Assembly (NCBI GenBank): GCA_964442185.1 | Contig: CAYTWT010000293.1 | Location: 1-64,000, forward strand | Source of the DNA: CADEEV01 sp964442185 | Lineage (GTDB): Bacteria > Acidobacteriota > Vicinamibacteria > Fen-336 | Length of the DNA stretch: 64,000 nt | Reading direction: 5' to 3' | Shown here: in pieces, positions 53,404 to 62,524 of the stretch | Layout of the letters: the number at the start of each line of letters is the position of its first letter | Numbering within the stretch: position 1 is the stretch's first letter | The notes under the pieces: model-generated | Seen by the model: only the letters and a program-made list of their open reading frames with translations | The model's database searches: none | Told to the model about the DNA's origin: nothing | Position numbers and translations under genes: made by a program

Positions 53404-54602
53404 GCCGCAAGCCGCGGGTCGCGATCGTCATCCAGCGCTACGGAGCGGAGATCGCAGGGGGCTCCGAGTCCCTGGCTCGGGCGGTCGCCGAACGCCTGAC
53501 GAGCGATCACGAGGTGACCGTGCTGACGACGTGCGCGCGCGACTACGTGAGCTGGAAGAACGAGCTGCCGGAGGGAGCACAGGGCGAGAACGGCGTCGAG
53601 GTCCTGCGTTTTCCCGTCGAGCAAGAGCGCGATCTGGCGTCGTTCAACCGCATCTCCGAGAGGCTATACGCCGGCGCACGCACTGAGACCGAGGAACTCG
53701 ACTGGCTCCGAAAACAGGGACCCGACGTGCCACGACTCGTCCAGCGCCTCGAAGCGGATCGTGATCGTTACGATGCTGTGTTCTTCTTCACGTACTTGTA
53801 CTTCCCGACGTACTGGGGCTTGCGGGCGGCGGCGGAGCGCTCGATTCTGGTTCCCACCGCTCACGACGAGCCACCGCTGGGGTTTTCGATCTATCGTCGC
53901 GTCTTCGAGGCTCCGCGGGCCTTCGTGTTCTGCTCTTCCCCGGAACGGGAGCTGGTCCGCCGGCGTTTCGAGATTGGCGCGCGACCCGAGGAGGTGGCGG
54001 GGATCGGCGTCGAGGTTCCCGCGGCTGCCGATGTCGAGGGCTTCCGTATCCGCCACGAGGTCCGCGGCCCTTACGCGCTTTACGCCGGCCGCATCGATGC
54101 TGGCAAGGGTTGCGATGAGATGCTCGAATTCTTCGGCCGTTACCGTGCGAGCGTCCGTGGGGGCGTGCAGCTGCTCTTGATCGGGCGACTCGCCATGCCC
54201 GAGCCCCGCGTTCCGGGCGTGCGCTACCTCGGCTACTTGGGCGAGGCGGAGAAGTTCGCGGCGCTGGCTGGGGCGAGCGCCGTCGTCTGCCCCAGCTCCC
54301 TCGAAAGCCTGTCGATCGTCCTGCTCGAGGCAATGGCCTACGGCACTCCGGTTCTTGCAACCGCGCGCTCGGCCGTGCTCGAGGACCATTGCCAGCGCTC
54401 GAACGCGGGGTTGTTCTATCGGGACGCGCCCGAGTTCGTGGAGGCGCTCGACCTCCTGGCCACGCAGCGCGACCTGGCGCGGGCGCTCGGCGAGAACGGG
54501 CGACGCTACGTGACCGAAGGCTATCGTTGGGACGTGGTGATGGAAAAGTACCGCCGGGCGATCGCCGCGGTGCGCACGGCTCCATACCCGCCGAGCTTCT
54601 AA
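53400..54602 (+). CDS. GT4-family glycosyltransferase (set A, second copy)
   Basis: 400 residues, paralog of the transferase at 48960-50147: IVIQRYGAEIAGGSESLARAVAERLTSDHEVTVLTTCARDYVSWKNELPEG at the start, LYAGRIDAGKGCDEMLEFFGRY in the donor domain and SSLESLSIVLLEAMAYGTPVLATARSAVLEDHCQRSNAGLFYRDAPEF near the end. The outer placement of the two set A genes around three set B genes gives an A-B-B-B-A order. GTG start overlaps the previous stop; the terminal TTAA is shared with the convergent DUF4388 gene. Confidence 0.85.
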   Translation: MSRKPRVAIVIQRYGAEIAGGSESLARAVAERLTSDHEVTVLTTCARDYVSWKNELPEGAQGENGVEVLRFPVEQERDLASFNRISERLYAGARTETEELDWLRKQGPDVPRLVQRLEADRDRYDAVFFFTYLYFPTYWGLRAAAERSILVPTAHDEPPLGFSIYRRVFEAPRAFVFCSSPERELVRRRFEIGARPEEVAGIGVEVPAAADVEGFRIRHEVRGPYALYAGRIDAGKGCDEMLEFFGRYRASVRGGVQLLLIGRLAMPEPRVPGVRYLGYLGEAEKFAALAGASAVVCPSSLESLSIVLLEAMAYGTPVLATARSAVLEDHCQRSNAGLFYRDAPEFVEALDLLATQRDLARALGENGRRYVTEGYRWDVVMEKYRRAIAAVRTAPYPPSF

Positions 54603-55435
54603 CGCAAGGTCCTCAACAGCTCGAGCAACGCCTCGGTCGTCGGGGCGCCCTTGAGGATCGAGGCCGCCCGTGCAATCTGGTTGACGGCTTCCTCGATCGC
54701 TTCGGCGCCAGCCCCTTTTTCGATCTCGCCCTTTGCCCTGGCGTAGTGCTTGTTCACGACGCTCTCGCCCACGGAGCCGAGCAGATTGTTGCAGGCATCG
54801 CGCACTGTGAGCAGCTTCGCGAGCAGTTCGCCGCTCGCGGGGCCCCCGGCGGCCAGCCTGCCCGCGGCCCCCGGCTTTGCGGCGGTCCCGGCGAGAACGG
54901 TTTCCCGCAGCCGGATCAGCCCGGTGGCGATCAGGCCGTAGAGGATCTTGGCGGCGTCGAACACGGAAAGGCCGCTCGCCAGCGCGATCTGCTTGATCGA
55001 GCGCGTGGCATCGATCTTCGACAGGACCAACCACTCGCTCGTGTTCAGGTTGATCTGGCCCTCTCGCGTTTCCTGCACTACGAACTCCGGCACCAGTTCG
55101 GTCGAAGGGATCTTCTTGGAGAGCACCCGCCACTCGTCGAGCCGCCGCGCCGCCTCCATGAGCAGGTTGGTGTTGCTCTTGGAGATGGTGCGTAGCTCCG
55201 TCGAGATGCCGGGCTCGAACTTGAAGTCACCCCGGCTCCAGATCGCGAGCGCATAGACCGCTTCCTCACCCGTGGCGTCTTCGAGCTGGGCATGGACGAT
55301 CTTCCCGTCGTTCAGGTAGATCTGGCCCTTGAGCGCGCCGTCGGTGAGGTGGAACAGGCCCGTTTTCCCACTGACGCTTATGAGCTGGATGATGTCCGGT
55401 AGATGAAGTTCCGCGAGCGAGCCCTGGAAGGCCAT
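54599..55435 (-). CDS. DUF4388-domain (PatA-like) protein
   Basis: 278 residues. The first 100 residues are a DUF4388 domain: MAFQGSLAELHLPDIIQLISVSGKTGLFHLTDGALKGQIYLNDGKIVHAQLEDATGEEAVYALAIWSRGDFKFEPG. A winged-helix-like region follows (SEWLVLSKIDATRSIKQIALASGLSVFDAAKILYGLIATGLI), then a linker rich in Ala/Gly and a helical end. Such proteins are frequent in delta-type bacteria and Acidobacteriota, often beside response regulators and gliding or type IV pilus regulators; exact role unknown. Follows the NtrC-type regulator gene on the same strand. Confidence 0.8.
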   Translation of the reverse strand: MAFQGSLAELHLPDIIQLISVSGKTGLFHLTDGALKGQIYLNDGKIVHAQLEDATGEEAVYALAIWSRGDFKFEPGISTELRTISKSNTNLLMEAARRLDEWRVLSKKIPSTELVPEFVVQETREGQINLNTSEWLVLSKIDATRSIKQIALASGLSVFDAAKILYGLIATGLIRLRETVLAGTAAKPGAAGRLAAGGPASGELLAKLLTVRDACNNLLGSVGESVVNKHYARAKGEIEKGAGAEAIEEAVNQIARAASILKGAPTTEALLELLRTLR

Positions 55436-55514
55436 ATCAGAAGGCTCTAAACCTCAGAATTGTCTGCCAATTAGAAGAGGCGAGGTTATCAAGGCGCAAA
55501 GGCGCCTGTCAAGA

Positions 55515-56969
55515 TCAGGCCGGCGTTGGCTTGGCCTGGCTCAGTTCCACTTCACGGCTTGCGGGGTGGCCGCTGCGCCTCTCGCGCTCGCGGGGAATCG
55601 CGATGTTGTGACGCTTGATCATCTCGTTCAGAGTCGTGGGCTTCAGGCCCAGGAGCCGGGCGGCTTCCTTCTGCACGCCGCGGGTCGACTCCAGGGTCGA
55701 CTCGATCAGACGCCGCTCGAAGCTCGCGATCACGTCCTTGAAGCTGATGCCCTCGGGCGGCACAGTCAGGTGCGGCACGTGGAAAACCGGGGCGCTACGC
55801 ACGTGGTCGGGGATGATGTCGCGCTCGATTTGCATGTCGGTGGTGAGCACGACGCCACGCTCGATCACGTTTTCGAGCTCGCGCACGTTGCCCGGCCAGT
55901 CGTAGTCCATCAGCACCTGAAGCGCTCCGGGTGCGACACCCGTCACGGTCTTGCCGTTCTCGCCCGCATACTTGTCGACGAAGTGCATGGCGAGGGCCGG
56001 GATATCCTCTTTGCGCTGGCGCAGTGGCGGGAGCTGGATCGCGATGACGTTCAGGCGGTAGTAGAGATCCTCGCGAAAACGGCCCTCTTCCACAGCGCGG
56101 CGCAGGTCGATGTTGGTCGCGGCCACGATCCGCACGTCGACCTTGACCGTCTCGACGCCACCGAGGCGCATGAACTCACGCTCCTGCATCACGCGTAGCA
56201 GCTTGGCCTGGGTCTCGAGCGGGATGTTGCCGATTTCGTCGAAGAAGAGCGTGCCCTTGTCCGCCAGCTCGAAGAGGCCCTTCTTTGCGTACACCGCGCC
56301 GGTGAAGGCGCCCTTCACGTGGCCGAAGAGGTTGGACTCGAGCAACTCATGGGGAAGGCTTCCGGAGTTGACCACGATGAAGGGCCGTTCAGCACGCGGG
56401 CTGTTGGCGTGGATAGCCTTGGCCACCAACTCCTTGCCGGTGCCGCTTTCGCCGACCACCAGGATCGTCGAGCGCGAGGGAGCCGCCTGCGAGATCAGAC
56501 CAAAGACCTGCTGCATCCGCTGGCTCTTCCCGATGATCTCGGTAAAACGCGCCTGGTCGCGCAAAGCGGTGCGCAGTTGGCGGTTCTCGTCCTGCAGATG
56601 CCGCTGCTTGAGCGCGTTCCGCAGGATGTGCAATACCTCTTCGTGCTTGAAGGGCTTCGTGACGTAGTCGAAGGCGCCCTTCTTCATGGCGGTGATCGCG
56701 GTCTCGACGGAGGCATAGGCGGTGATCATCAGCACGACGAGATCGGGATCCACGCGCTTCAGCTCCTCGAGCACCTCGAGGCCGCCAAGCTCCGGCAGCA
56801 TCACGTCCACGATGGCCGCGTCGAAGCCGGCCTTGCGGGCGAGTGAGAGGCCTTCGACCCCAGTCTCGGCCAGCGTCACCCGGTAGCCCGACTGGGTCAG
56901 CAGTGTCGTGAGCACGTCGCGCATCACCTCTTCGTCGTCGACGACGAGGATGGATTCGCCCTTGCTCAC
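55515..56969 (-). CDS. Sigma-54-dependent NtrC-type response regulator
   Basis: 484 residues in classic order. Receiver (about 1-120; Asp11-Asp12, phosphoacceptor Asp55 in VDVMLPE, Lys in YVTKPF); AAA+ domain (about 140-380) with Walker A GESGTGKELVAKAIH, intact GAFTGA loop for sigma-54 contact, Walker B LFFDEIGNI and the Arg finger region REFMRLGG; C-terminal Fis-type helix-turn-helix (TRGVQKEAARLLGLKPTTLNEMIKRHNI). It activates sigma-54 promoters when phosphorylated. Its ATG overlaps the stop of the sensor kinase gene by four bases, so they form a two-component pair. Confidence 0.95.
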   Translation of the reverse strand: MSKGESILVVDDEEVMRDVLTTLLTQSGYRVTLAETGVEGLSLARKAGFDAAIVDVMLPELGGLEVLEELKRVDPDLVVLMITAYASVETAITAMKKGAFDYVTKPFKHEEVLHILRNALKQRHLQDENRQLRTALRDQARFTEIIGKSQRMQQVFGLISQAAPSRSTILVVGESGTGKELVAKAIHANSPRAERPFIVVNSGSLPHELLESNLFGHVKGAFTGAVYAKKGLFELADKGTLFFDEIGNIPLETQAKLLRVMQEREFMRLGGVETVKVDVRIVAATNIDLRRAVEEGRFREDLYYRLNVIAIQLPPLRQRKEDIPALAMHFVDKYAGENGKTVTGVAPGALQVLMDYDWPGNVRELENVIERGVVLTTDMQIERDIIPDHVRSAPVFHVPHLTVPPEGISFKDVIASFERRLIESTLESTRGVQKEAARLLGLKPTTLNEMIKRHNIAIPRERERRSGHPASREVELSQAKPTPA

Positions 56970-59794
56970 CGTTGGGCGGCCTCGGCTACGAGGGCAGCCG
57001 GAAGTGCGACCTGGAACGTCGTGCCCGTGCCCGGCGCCGACTCCACGAAGATCGCGCCACCGTGCTCCTGGACGATGCCGTAGGAAACCGAGAGGCCGAG
57101 GCCGGTTCCGCGCCCGATGCCCTTGGTCGTGAAGAACGGGTCGTAGATGCGCTTGACGTCCTCACGCTTGATGCCGTGACCGGTGTCGCGCACCTCCACG
57201 ATCACCGTGTCGTCGTCGTCGGCGCGCGTCGCGATCGTGAGCCAGCCGCCCTTGGGCATGGCATCGCGGGCGTTCAGAATCAGGTTGAAGAACACCTGCT
57301 GAATGCGGTTCTCGTTGCCACGAATCGCAGGCAGGTCCTCGGCCATCTCCCGCACCACGCGGATGCGCGCCTTGTCCAGCTGGTGCTCGAGCAGCGACAA
57401 CACCTCGAGCAGCGTCTTGTTCACGTCGAGGATTTCGAACTCGGAGCTCGAGGAGCGCGCGAAGTTCAAGAGGTTGTTGATGATCCTGGCCGCGCGGAAA
57501 GTCTGCTTCTCGATCTTATCGAGGAGCGGGAAGCGCAGGTCTTCGGGTTGCACCTGTTCTTTCAGCATCTGGGTGTAGGACGAGATGCCGGTGAGCGGGG
57601 TGTTCACCTCGTGGGCGACACCCGCCGCGAGCAGGCCGATCGAGGCCATCTTCTCCGAGTGCTGCAGCTGTTCTTCGAGGCGCACCCGCCCCGTGACGTC
57701 CTCGAGGATCAGCACCGTTCCGTGGCGCTCGCCCGAGACGACCTCGAAGGGCGCGATCGAGACGTTCACCATCAGGCTCCGGCCGTCGGCTGCCGGTAGG
57801 TGCAGCTTGTAAATGTGCGCGATCTCCTCGTGATCCTCGAGCACCAGGCTCCCGCGCAGCGCTTCGAGAAACGCGGCCGGGAAGATCTCGTCCAGGGTGC
57901 GTCCAAGTACCTCCCCGCGCTTCCGGCCGTAGAGCGATTCCATCGCCTTGTTCCAGCGCGCCACGGCGCCGTCGAGGTCGAGGACCAGGATCCCCGAGTC
58001 CATGCTTTCGAGGATGTTCTGGTTGTATTCCGTGAGACGCTGCAACTCCTCGGCCTTCTCGCGCAGGCTCTTGTAGAGCCGGCCATTCATGAACGCCGTG
58101 GCGGCCTGACCGGCGAGGGCCTGGAGGACGTCGACCTCCTCACTGTTCAGCGTATCGAAGCCGTCCTTGCGGCCGATACCCAGTACCGCGATCACCTCGC
58201 CCTTCACCCGGCAAGGGAAGTAGTAGACGAAATCGAGCGGCCCGGCTTCGGGGAACGACTCGCCCGTGGCCTCGGCGTTCACGGGCTCGCCATGCGCAAG
58301 ACGCCGCAGCAGCGCGCCCCCGCGCGGCAGCCGTACGGTCTCGTTTTCCGGTGCGCAACCGCGCGACTCGAAAATCGAGAACGAGCCGTCGGCCTCCGGC
58401 AGGAAGGCGGCCACCGACGAGACGCGCAGCGCGGTGCCGACGCCTTCGAGCAGCCGAGCGGTCATCGAGTGCAGATCCAGGTCGGAGTTGAGGTCTTGCG
58501 AGAGGCGCAGCAGGGCCCGGCGTGGGCTCTCCCGCTCGCGGTAGAGCAGCTTGTCGATTACGTCCTGGATGCGGCTCTTGACGGGCGGGAAGAGCAACAC
58601 CACGACCAGCGTCGAGAGAATCGCGATGACGGTGACGTGGGGCTCCTCGTCGCCCGTGACGAACGAACCGAGCAGGCCGACGACCAGCAGGCAGATGCCG
58701 ACGATCGCGGCCGTGGCGAGGACGTAGACGAGCGAGCGTCGGAAGATCAGTTCGACGTCCATCAGCCGGTGTTTCACGACCGCGTAGGCGAGCGACAACG
58801 GGATGAGCGCCAGCGGGATGTAGCCAGCCAGCTCCATCGCAAAGCGCGGCTCACGCCCCAGCGCGAAGGGGATCGCGTAGAACAGGAAGAACGGGAGCAC
58901 CCCGGCGCCGGTGCCCCACACCAGCCACTTCATCTGCTTGCGCGCCGTAAGGGAGCGGGTCTTGCGGTAGGAATCAAGCAGGATGCCGAAGGAGACCGCG
59001 AACAGGAAGCCGAAGTAGAATGGCTTGCTGCGATCGATCGCCGCGGTGATCCGCCACAGCACCTCGCCCCCGGGCGTCGTCACGAACAGCACCTGGCTCG
59101 CGACGGCGGCGCCCGCCAAGGCCAGCGCGGGCATGTACGCGGCGGGCACGAGCCAGGCGCGGGACGAGGGCAGCCGCCTTTCCGGGAACGAGATGCAGAA
59201 ATGCAGGAAAACGACTGGCAGCAACAGGATCGCCAGGTGGTCGGTCCACAGCAGCGTCCAGTCGGCAAGGTTGAGCCGCCCCGTGTAGGACGTTGAGTAC
59301 ATCAGGAAGAACAGCAGGCAGATCGCGTAGAAGTGGAGCGCCGCGCGGTCGGGCGGCCGGCGCAGCATCACGATCGTGCCGACGATCAAGCTGAAGAAGC
59401 CGACCAGCGAGAGATAGTAGAAGAGCGTTACGTTGCCCTTGCTGAGCGGCTTCACCGTGACTTCGAGCGAGCGACGCTCGTCGGCGCGCAGCAGCGAGTA
59501 CTGGACGTGGTCCCCGGCGGCGCGCCGCGCCAACCGCGCCTGGACCTGCGTTTGGGCGAGCACCTCGTCGCCATCGAGTGCTAGGAGCACGTCGCCGACC
59601 CGCACTCCGGAGAGGGCAGCGGGTCCACCGGATGCCACGCGAGCGGCGACAACGCCGGCGGCCCCGTTCTTCCAGAACACACCGTCGTCGAGCAGCGTCC
59701 AGGTCGCTTTCAGGAAGATGTTGTAGACCCCGAGGCTGGTGAGCAGCAGTGCCACCGCAAGAACAGCGAAGTTGCGGACCCGGGACCCCTTCAT
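56966..59794 (-). CDS. Membrane histidine kinase with PDZ, GAF and PAS domains
   Basis: 942 residues from the ATG at 59794. A membrane helix (8-28) leads to a PDZ domain (about 38-108; VASGGPAALSGVRVGDVLLALDGDEV), presumably periplasmic. Then come about seven to eight helices (roughly 115-400; GNVTLFYYLSLVGFFSLIVGTIVML onward), a GAF domain (about 430-590), a PAS domain (about 605-715; YNQNILESMDSGILVLDLDGAVARWNKAMESLYG), HisKA with His728 (AGVAHEVNTPLTGISSYTQML), and an HATPase (NRIQQVFFNLILNARDAMPKGG, DTGHGI, GIGRGTGLGLS). It likely senses an envelope or peptide signal and phosphorylates the downstream NtrC-type regulator. An upstream in-frame ATG is possible but adds only a non-hydrophobic tail. 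Confidence 0.9.
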   Translation of the reverse strand: MKGSRVRNFAVLAVALLLTSLGVYNIFLKATWTLLDDGVFWKNGAAGVVAARVASGGPAALSGVRVGDVLLALDGDEVLAQTQVQARLARRAAGDHVQYSLLRADERRSLEVTVKPLSKGNVTLFYYLSLVGFFSLIVGTIVMLRRPPDRAALHFYAICLLFFLMYSTSYTGRLNLADWTLLWTDHLAILLLPVVFLHFCISFPERRLPSSRAWLVPAAYMPALALAGAAVASQVLFVTTPGGEVLWRITAAIDRSKPFYFGFLFAVSFGILLDSYRKTRSLTARKQMKWLVWGTGAGVLPFFLFYAIPFALGREPRFAMELAGYIPLALIPLSLAYAVVKHRLMDVELIFRRSLVYVLATAAIVGICLLVVGLLGSFVTGDEEPHVTVIAILSTLVVVLLFPPVKSRIQDVIDKLLYRERESPRRALLRLSQDLNSDLDLHSMTARLLEGVGTALRVSSVAAFLPEADGSFSIFESRGCAPENETVRLPRGGALLRRLAHGEPVNAEATGESFPEAGPLDFVYYFPCRVKGEVIAVLGIGRKDGFDTLNSEEVDVLQALAGQAATAFMNGRLYKSLREKAEELQRLTEYNQNILESMDSGILVLDLDGAVARWNKAMESLYGRKRGEVLGRTLDEIFPAAFLEALRGSLVLEDHEEIAHIYKLHLPAADGRSLMVNVSIAPFEVVSGERHGTVLILEDVTGRVRLEEQLQHSEKMASIGLLAAGVAHEVNTPLTGISSYTQMLKEQVQPEDLRFPLLDKIEKQTFRAARIINNLLNFARSSSSEFEILDVNKTLLEVLSLLEHQLDKARIRVVREMAEDLPAIRGNENRIQQVFFNLILNARDAMPKGGWLTIATRADDDDTVIVEVRDTGHGIKREDVKRIYDPFFTTKGIGRGTGLGLSVSYGIVQEHGGAIFVESAPGTGTTFQVALPAALVAEAAQR

Positions 59795-59957
59795 GCGCTT
59801 AGACTGAATCCACCCGGCTGCAATCGGCATGCCGCAATCGAGGCGGACTCGCACGCGTAAGGCGCTGATATCACACAGACTTCCCCCCTCATTCGGGGCT
59901 GCGAATCCGGATTCACGGAATCGAAGTTCATTGCGTTGGAGTGCCAGTCCGATCAAG

Positions 59958-59985
59958 AAAAAAGCGAGGCCCGCGGCGCCTCGCT
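59958..59985 (-). terminator. Intrinsic terminator of the outer-membrane protein gene
   Basis: On the minus strand AGCGAGGC pairs with GCCTCGCT (59978-59985 and 59963-59970) over eight bases with a seven-base loop, and six U residues follow (A-run at 59958-59963 on the plus strand). It lies 46 bases past the stop of the gene at 60032-61765 and upstream of the sensor kinase gene. Confidence 0.8.
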
Positions 59986-60031
59986 GCTTCCTCTTCGGCC
60001 GGCTCGCTCTGCGAACGGGCCTCCTTTGCCC

Positions 60032-61765
60032 TTAGAAGCGAACCGAGATCCCTCCCATCAGGCGCGTCGGCGGGTTCAGGACAGCCATTTCGTCTAGCAT
60101 GCCCCCCTCCGCCGTTTCGTAGAACAGGTTCCTCACGGCGACCAGCAGGTCCCAGTCGGCTCGCGTCAGATCGCCCAGAAAGGGAAGTCCCTGGCTGAGT
60201 TGCACGTCGAACCGCGTGTTACGGCTTGTCTCCGCTTCGCCGGCCTCAGGCCGGATGAAGTTCAGGCGGTAGAAGGCGACAAGGCGGGTGTCGGTTGGTT
60301 CGACGAATGTCTCCACGCGAGCCGTCAGGTCGTGGAAGCGGCCGTCTGCGATCGCCAGCGGCGCGGCCTCGAAAGCGACGCCCGGCCCTGCCAGGTCGCG
60401 ATGAAGTCGCCCGAACGAGTAGGCGACCGAGCCGCGAATCACCCGGCCGACACCGTGCCCGAGGTCGATCGTGACACCCTGCGTGGCCATGGCGCCACGG
60501 TTGTCGATGCGCAGGCTTTGCGACGTTTCCGAGCCACCGAAGGTGTTGACCAGCTGGTCGGTCGTCGATTCACGGAACGCCCGCAGACCGATACGGCCGG
60601 CGCCGAAGCGCTGATCGACACCCATCGCGTATCGCACCAGGTGCTCGGGCGCCAAGCTGCCTTCGAGATCGGCATACACGATCGCCGGCGCCACGGACAG
60701 TGTCGAGAGCGTCAGGAGGTCGCCGCCCGGAACGATGCTGCGTTCCTCGGCCGAGGCCAGGAGGGTCGTGGTGGCACCGGCCTCGAACTCGAGAGCCAGC
60801 AGCGGATCGATGTGGTTCTGGTCGCCGGTCACGAAACCCACGTAGGAGTGCCGCGCACCAATCGTAGCCGTGACCTGGTCGCTCATCGTCCAGCGGTCTT
60901 CGACGAACAGTGCGCCGATCGTTCCCGCCTGGAGCCGCACTTCGGGTTCGAGGCCGTTCATGGGACGCACGAAGCGCGTTCCGTAGCCTGCGCCGGTTCG
61001 GATCTGGTGGCCGCCACCCGGCTCCAGCAGGAACTCTGCAGCCATGCGCCAAGTCGTGTCCTCGCTCTCCGCCACGAGCCCGCCCAGCGTGAAGCTCGCG
61101 GAATCCCCGAGCTTGCCTTGGAGGCGCAACACGCCGGTACCGGAGAGCAGGTTTCCCGCCGCGGTGTCGTCGCCCTGGGCACCGAGGCTGTGCGCGTTTG
61201 CGACCACCTCCATGGACCCACCGAGTTCCGGCAGCCAGGGCGAAGCGCCCCGTTCGGTTTCGGACGATACGGCATCGCGTGGCGCCACTACCGCGCCCCT
61301 GTCCTCGAGCACCGAGCGCGTCTTGTGCCGCAGCAGCCACGTCCATTCGCGCGCATTGTCCGCGCCTTCCTTCTCGCTCAGCTCGCCGAAGCCCGGCAGG
61401 CTGAGCGACAGGATCGCGCCCTGATTGGGGAACACGGTGACGCGCTGTGCTTGGGCCTGCTTCAGGCCCCGGCCCACTGCGCGCACGGTGTACGAGCCGG
61501 CCGGAAGCGACGGCAACATGAAGTGCCCAGCCTCGTCGGAGAAGGCTATCAGTCCCCCGCCACGCATGCCCTTCGCGAAGAACGAAACCAAGGCGCCCGA
61601 GACGGGCGTGCCGCGGCTGTCCTCGACCCAGCCGATGACACTCCCCGCTGCCGATTCTTCGGCGTCGGCCGGGCACAGGGGAAGGGCCAAGAGCAGAAGT
61701 GTGGTGCTCCCGACGGCGGCCAGAGTCGATCGGATCTTTCTCACGGGTTCCAAAGGATCGCCCAC
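60032..61765 (-). CDS. Secreted outer-membrane beta-barrel protein with an N-terminal carboxypeptidase-regulatory-like domain
   Basis: 577 residues. Signal peptide near the start (IRSTLAAVGSTTLLLLALPLCPADA), then a carboxypeptidase-regulatory-like domain (about 40-125; VIGWVEDSRGTPVSGALVSFFAKGMRGGGLIAFSDEAGHFMLPSLPAGSYTVRAVG). The rest has alternating beta strands typical of TonB-dependent receptor barrels (VLRLQGKLGDSASFTLGGLV, DRWTMSDQVTATIGARHSYVG) and ends in Arg-Phe, a C-terminal aromatic as in outer-membrane barrels. No clear plug domain or TonB box is visible and the protein is short, so it may be a degenerate or plugless relative. GTG start; a later in-frame GTG is also possible. Confidence 0.6.
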   Translation of the reverse strand: MGDPLEPVRKIRSTLAAVGSTTLLLLALPLCPADAEESAAGSVIGWVEDSRGTPVSGALVSFFAKGMRGGGLIAFSDEAGHFMLPSLPAGSYTVRAVGRGLKQAQAQRVTVFPNQGAILSLSLPGFGELSEKEGADNAREWTWLLRHKTRSVLEDRGAVVAPRDAVSSETERGASPWLPELGGSMEVVANAHSLGAQGDDTAAGNLLSGTGVLRLQGKLGDSASFTLGGLVAESEDTTWRMAAEFLLEPGGGHQIRTGAGYGTRFVRPMNGLEPEVRLQAGTIGALFVEDRWTMSDQVTATIGARHSYVGFVTGDQNHIDPLLALEFEAGATTTLLASAEERSIVPGGDLLTLSTLSVAPAIVYADLEGSLAPEHLVRYAMGVDQRFGAGRIGLRAFRESTTDQLVNTFGGSETSQSLRIDNRGAMATQGVTIDLGHGVGRVIRGSVAYSFGRLHRDLAGPGVAFEAAPLAIADGRFHDLTARVETFVEPTDTRLVAFYRLNFIRPEAGEAETSRNTRFDVQLSQGLPFLGDLTRADWDLLVAVRNLFYETAEGGMLDEMAVLNPPTRLMGGISVRF

Positions 61766-61782
61766 GTACCCTGCGAAGACCC

Positions 61783-61811
61783 ACGCTAGCAGCGGGCGAG
61801 GGGGCTGTCAA
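61783..61811 (-). promoter_or_regulatory. Promoter of the outer-membrane protein gene
   Basis: Minus-strand TTGACA (61806-61811), 17-base spacer, TAGCGT (61783-61788). Predicted start near 61776, about ten bases before the GTG at 61765. Confidence 0.65.
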
Positions 61812-61891
61812 CCCGGTTTTCGGCCCCTCCGGGAGAGGCCTTACGCTATGCTAGGCGTCGCTCGGAAGGCTCTCGCTTCAGAAGGCAAGCC

Positions 61892-62524
61892 ATGACTCGA
61901 ATCTTCGACGTCACCGTTCCGCTTTCCTCCACGGTCCCCACCTTCCCGGGGGACCCGCGTTTCCACATGGAGTTCACCCACAAGATCGAGGACGGTCAGC
62001 CTTACAACGTCGCCCGGATCACCATGGGGGCGCACTCGGGCACGCACGTGGACGCGCCTTATCATTTTCTCCCCGATGGGGCGACGGTGGAACAACTTCC
62101 CCTGGAAATCCTGATGGGGAAGGCGCGCGTGGTGGAGATCTCCGCCCGCGAGAAGATCGAGCGCTCCGACCTCGAGGCCCTGGACTTGCGCGATGACCTG
62201 CGGGTGCTGCTCAAGACCCGCATGTCCGGCCAACTTCGCCTGGCCCATTTCCAGGAGGACTTCGTGTACTTGACCCCGGACGCCGCGACCTACCTGGTGC
62301 AGGCCGGGATCAAGCTGGTGGGGATCGACTACCTTTCGGTCGAGCAGTTCGGCAGCCACGACTTTCCCTCCCATCACGCGCTGCTGGGCGCTGGGGTCGT
62401 GGTCATCGAGGGGCTCGACCTGTCGCAGGTGGAACCTGGGGAATACGAGATGGCGTGCCTGCCATTGCTCATCGCGGGAGCCGATGGCTCACCGGCGAGG
62501 GTCGTTCTCAGGACCCGGCCGTGA
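61892..62524 (+). CDS. Cyclase-family hydrolase (kynurenine formamidase-like)
   Basis: 210 residues. Metal motif HSGTHVDAPYHF (His and Asp ligands) and N-terminal FDVTVPLSSTVPTFPGDP place it in the cyclase/formamidase family; FLPDG, GIDYLSVEQFGSHDFPSHHALLGAGVVVIEGLDL complete the pattern. Members hydrolyse N-formylkynurenine or cyclic amides. With tryptophan synthesis in the window, a kynurenine role is possible but not shown; no other kynurenine-pathway gene is present. Its stop overlaps the GTG of eda by four bases. Confidence 0.85.
   Translation: MTRIFDVTVPLSSTVPTFPGDPRFHMEFTHKIEDGQPYNVARITMGAHSGTHVDAPYHFLPDGATVEQLPLEILMGKARVVEISAREKIERSDLEALDLRDDLRVLLKTRMSGQLRLAHFQEDFVYLTPDAATYLVQAGIKLVGIDYLSVEQFGSHDFPSHHALLGAGVVVIEGLDLSQVEPGEYEMACLPLLIAGADGSPARVVLRTRP

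Noticed and set aside
57800..59296. Open plus-strand frame of nearly 500 codons opposite the sensor kinase
   Set aside because: Composition and lack of motifs mark it as an antisense shadow of the kinase gene.
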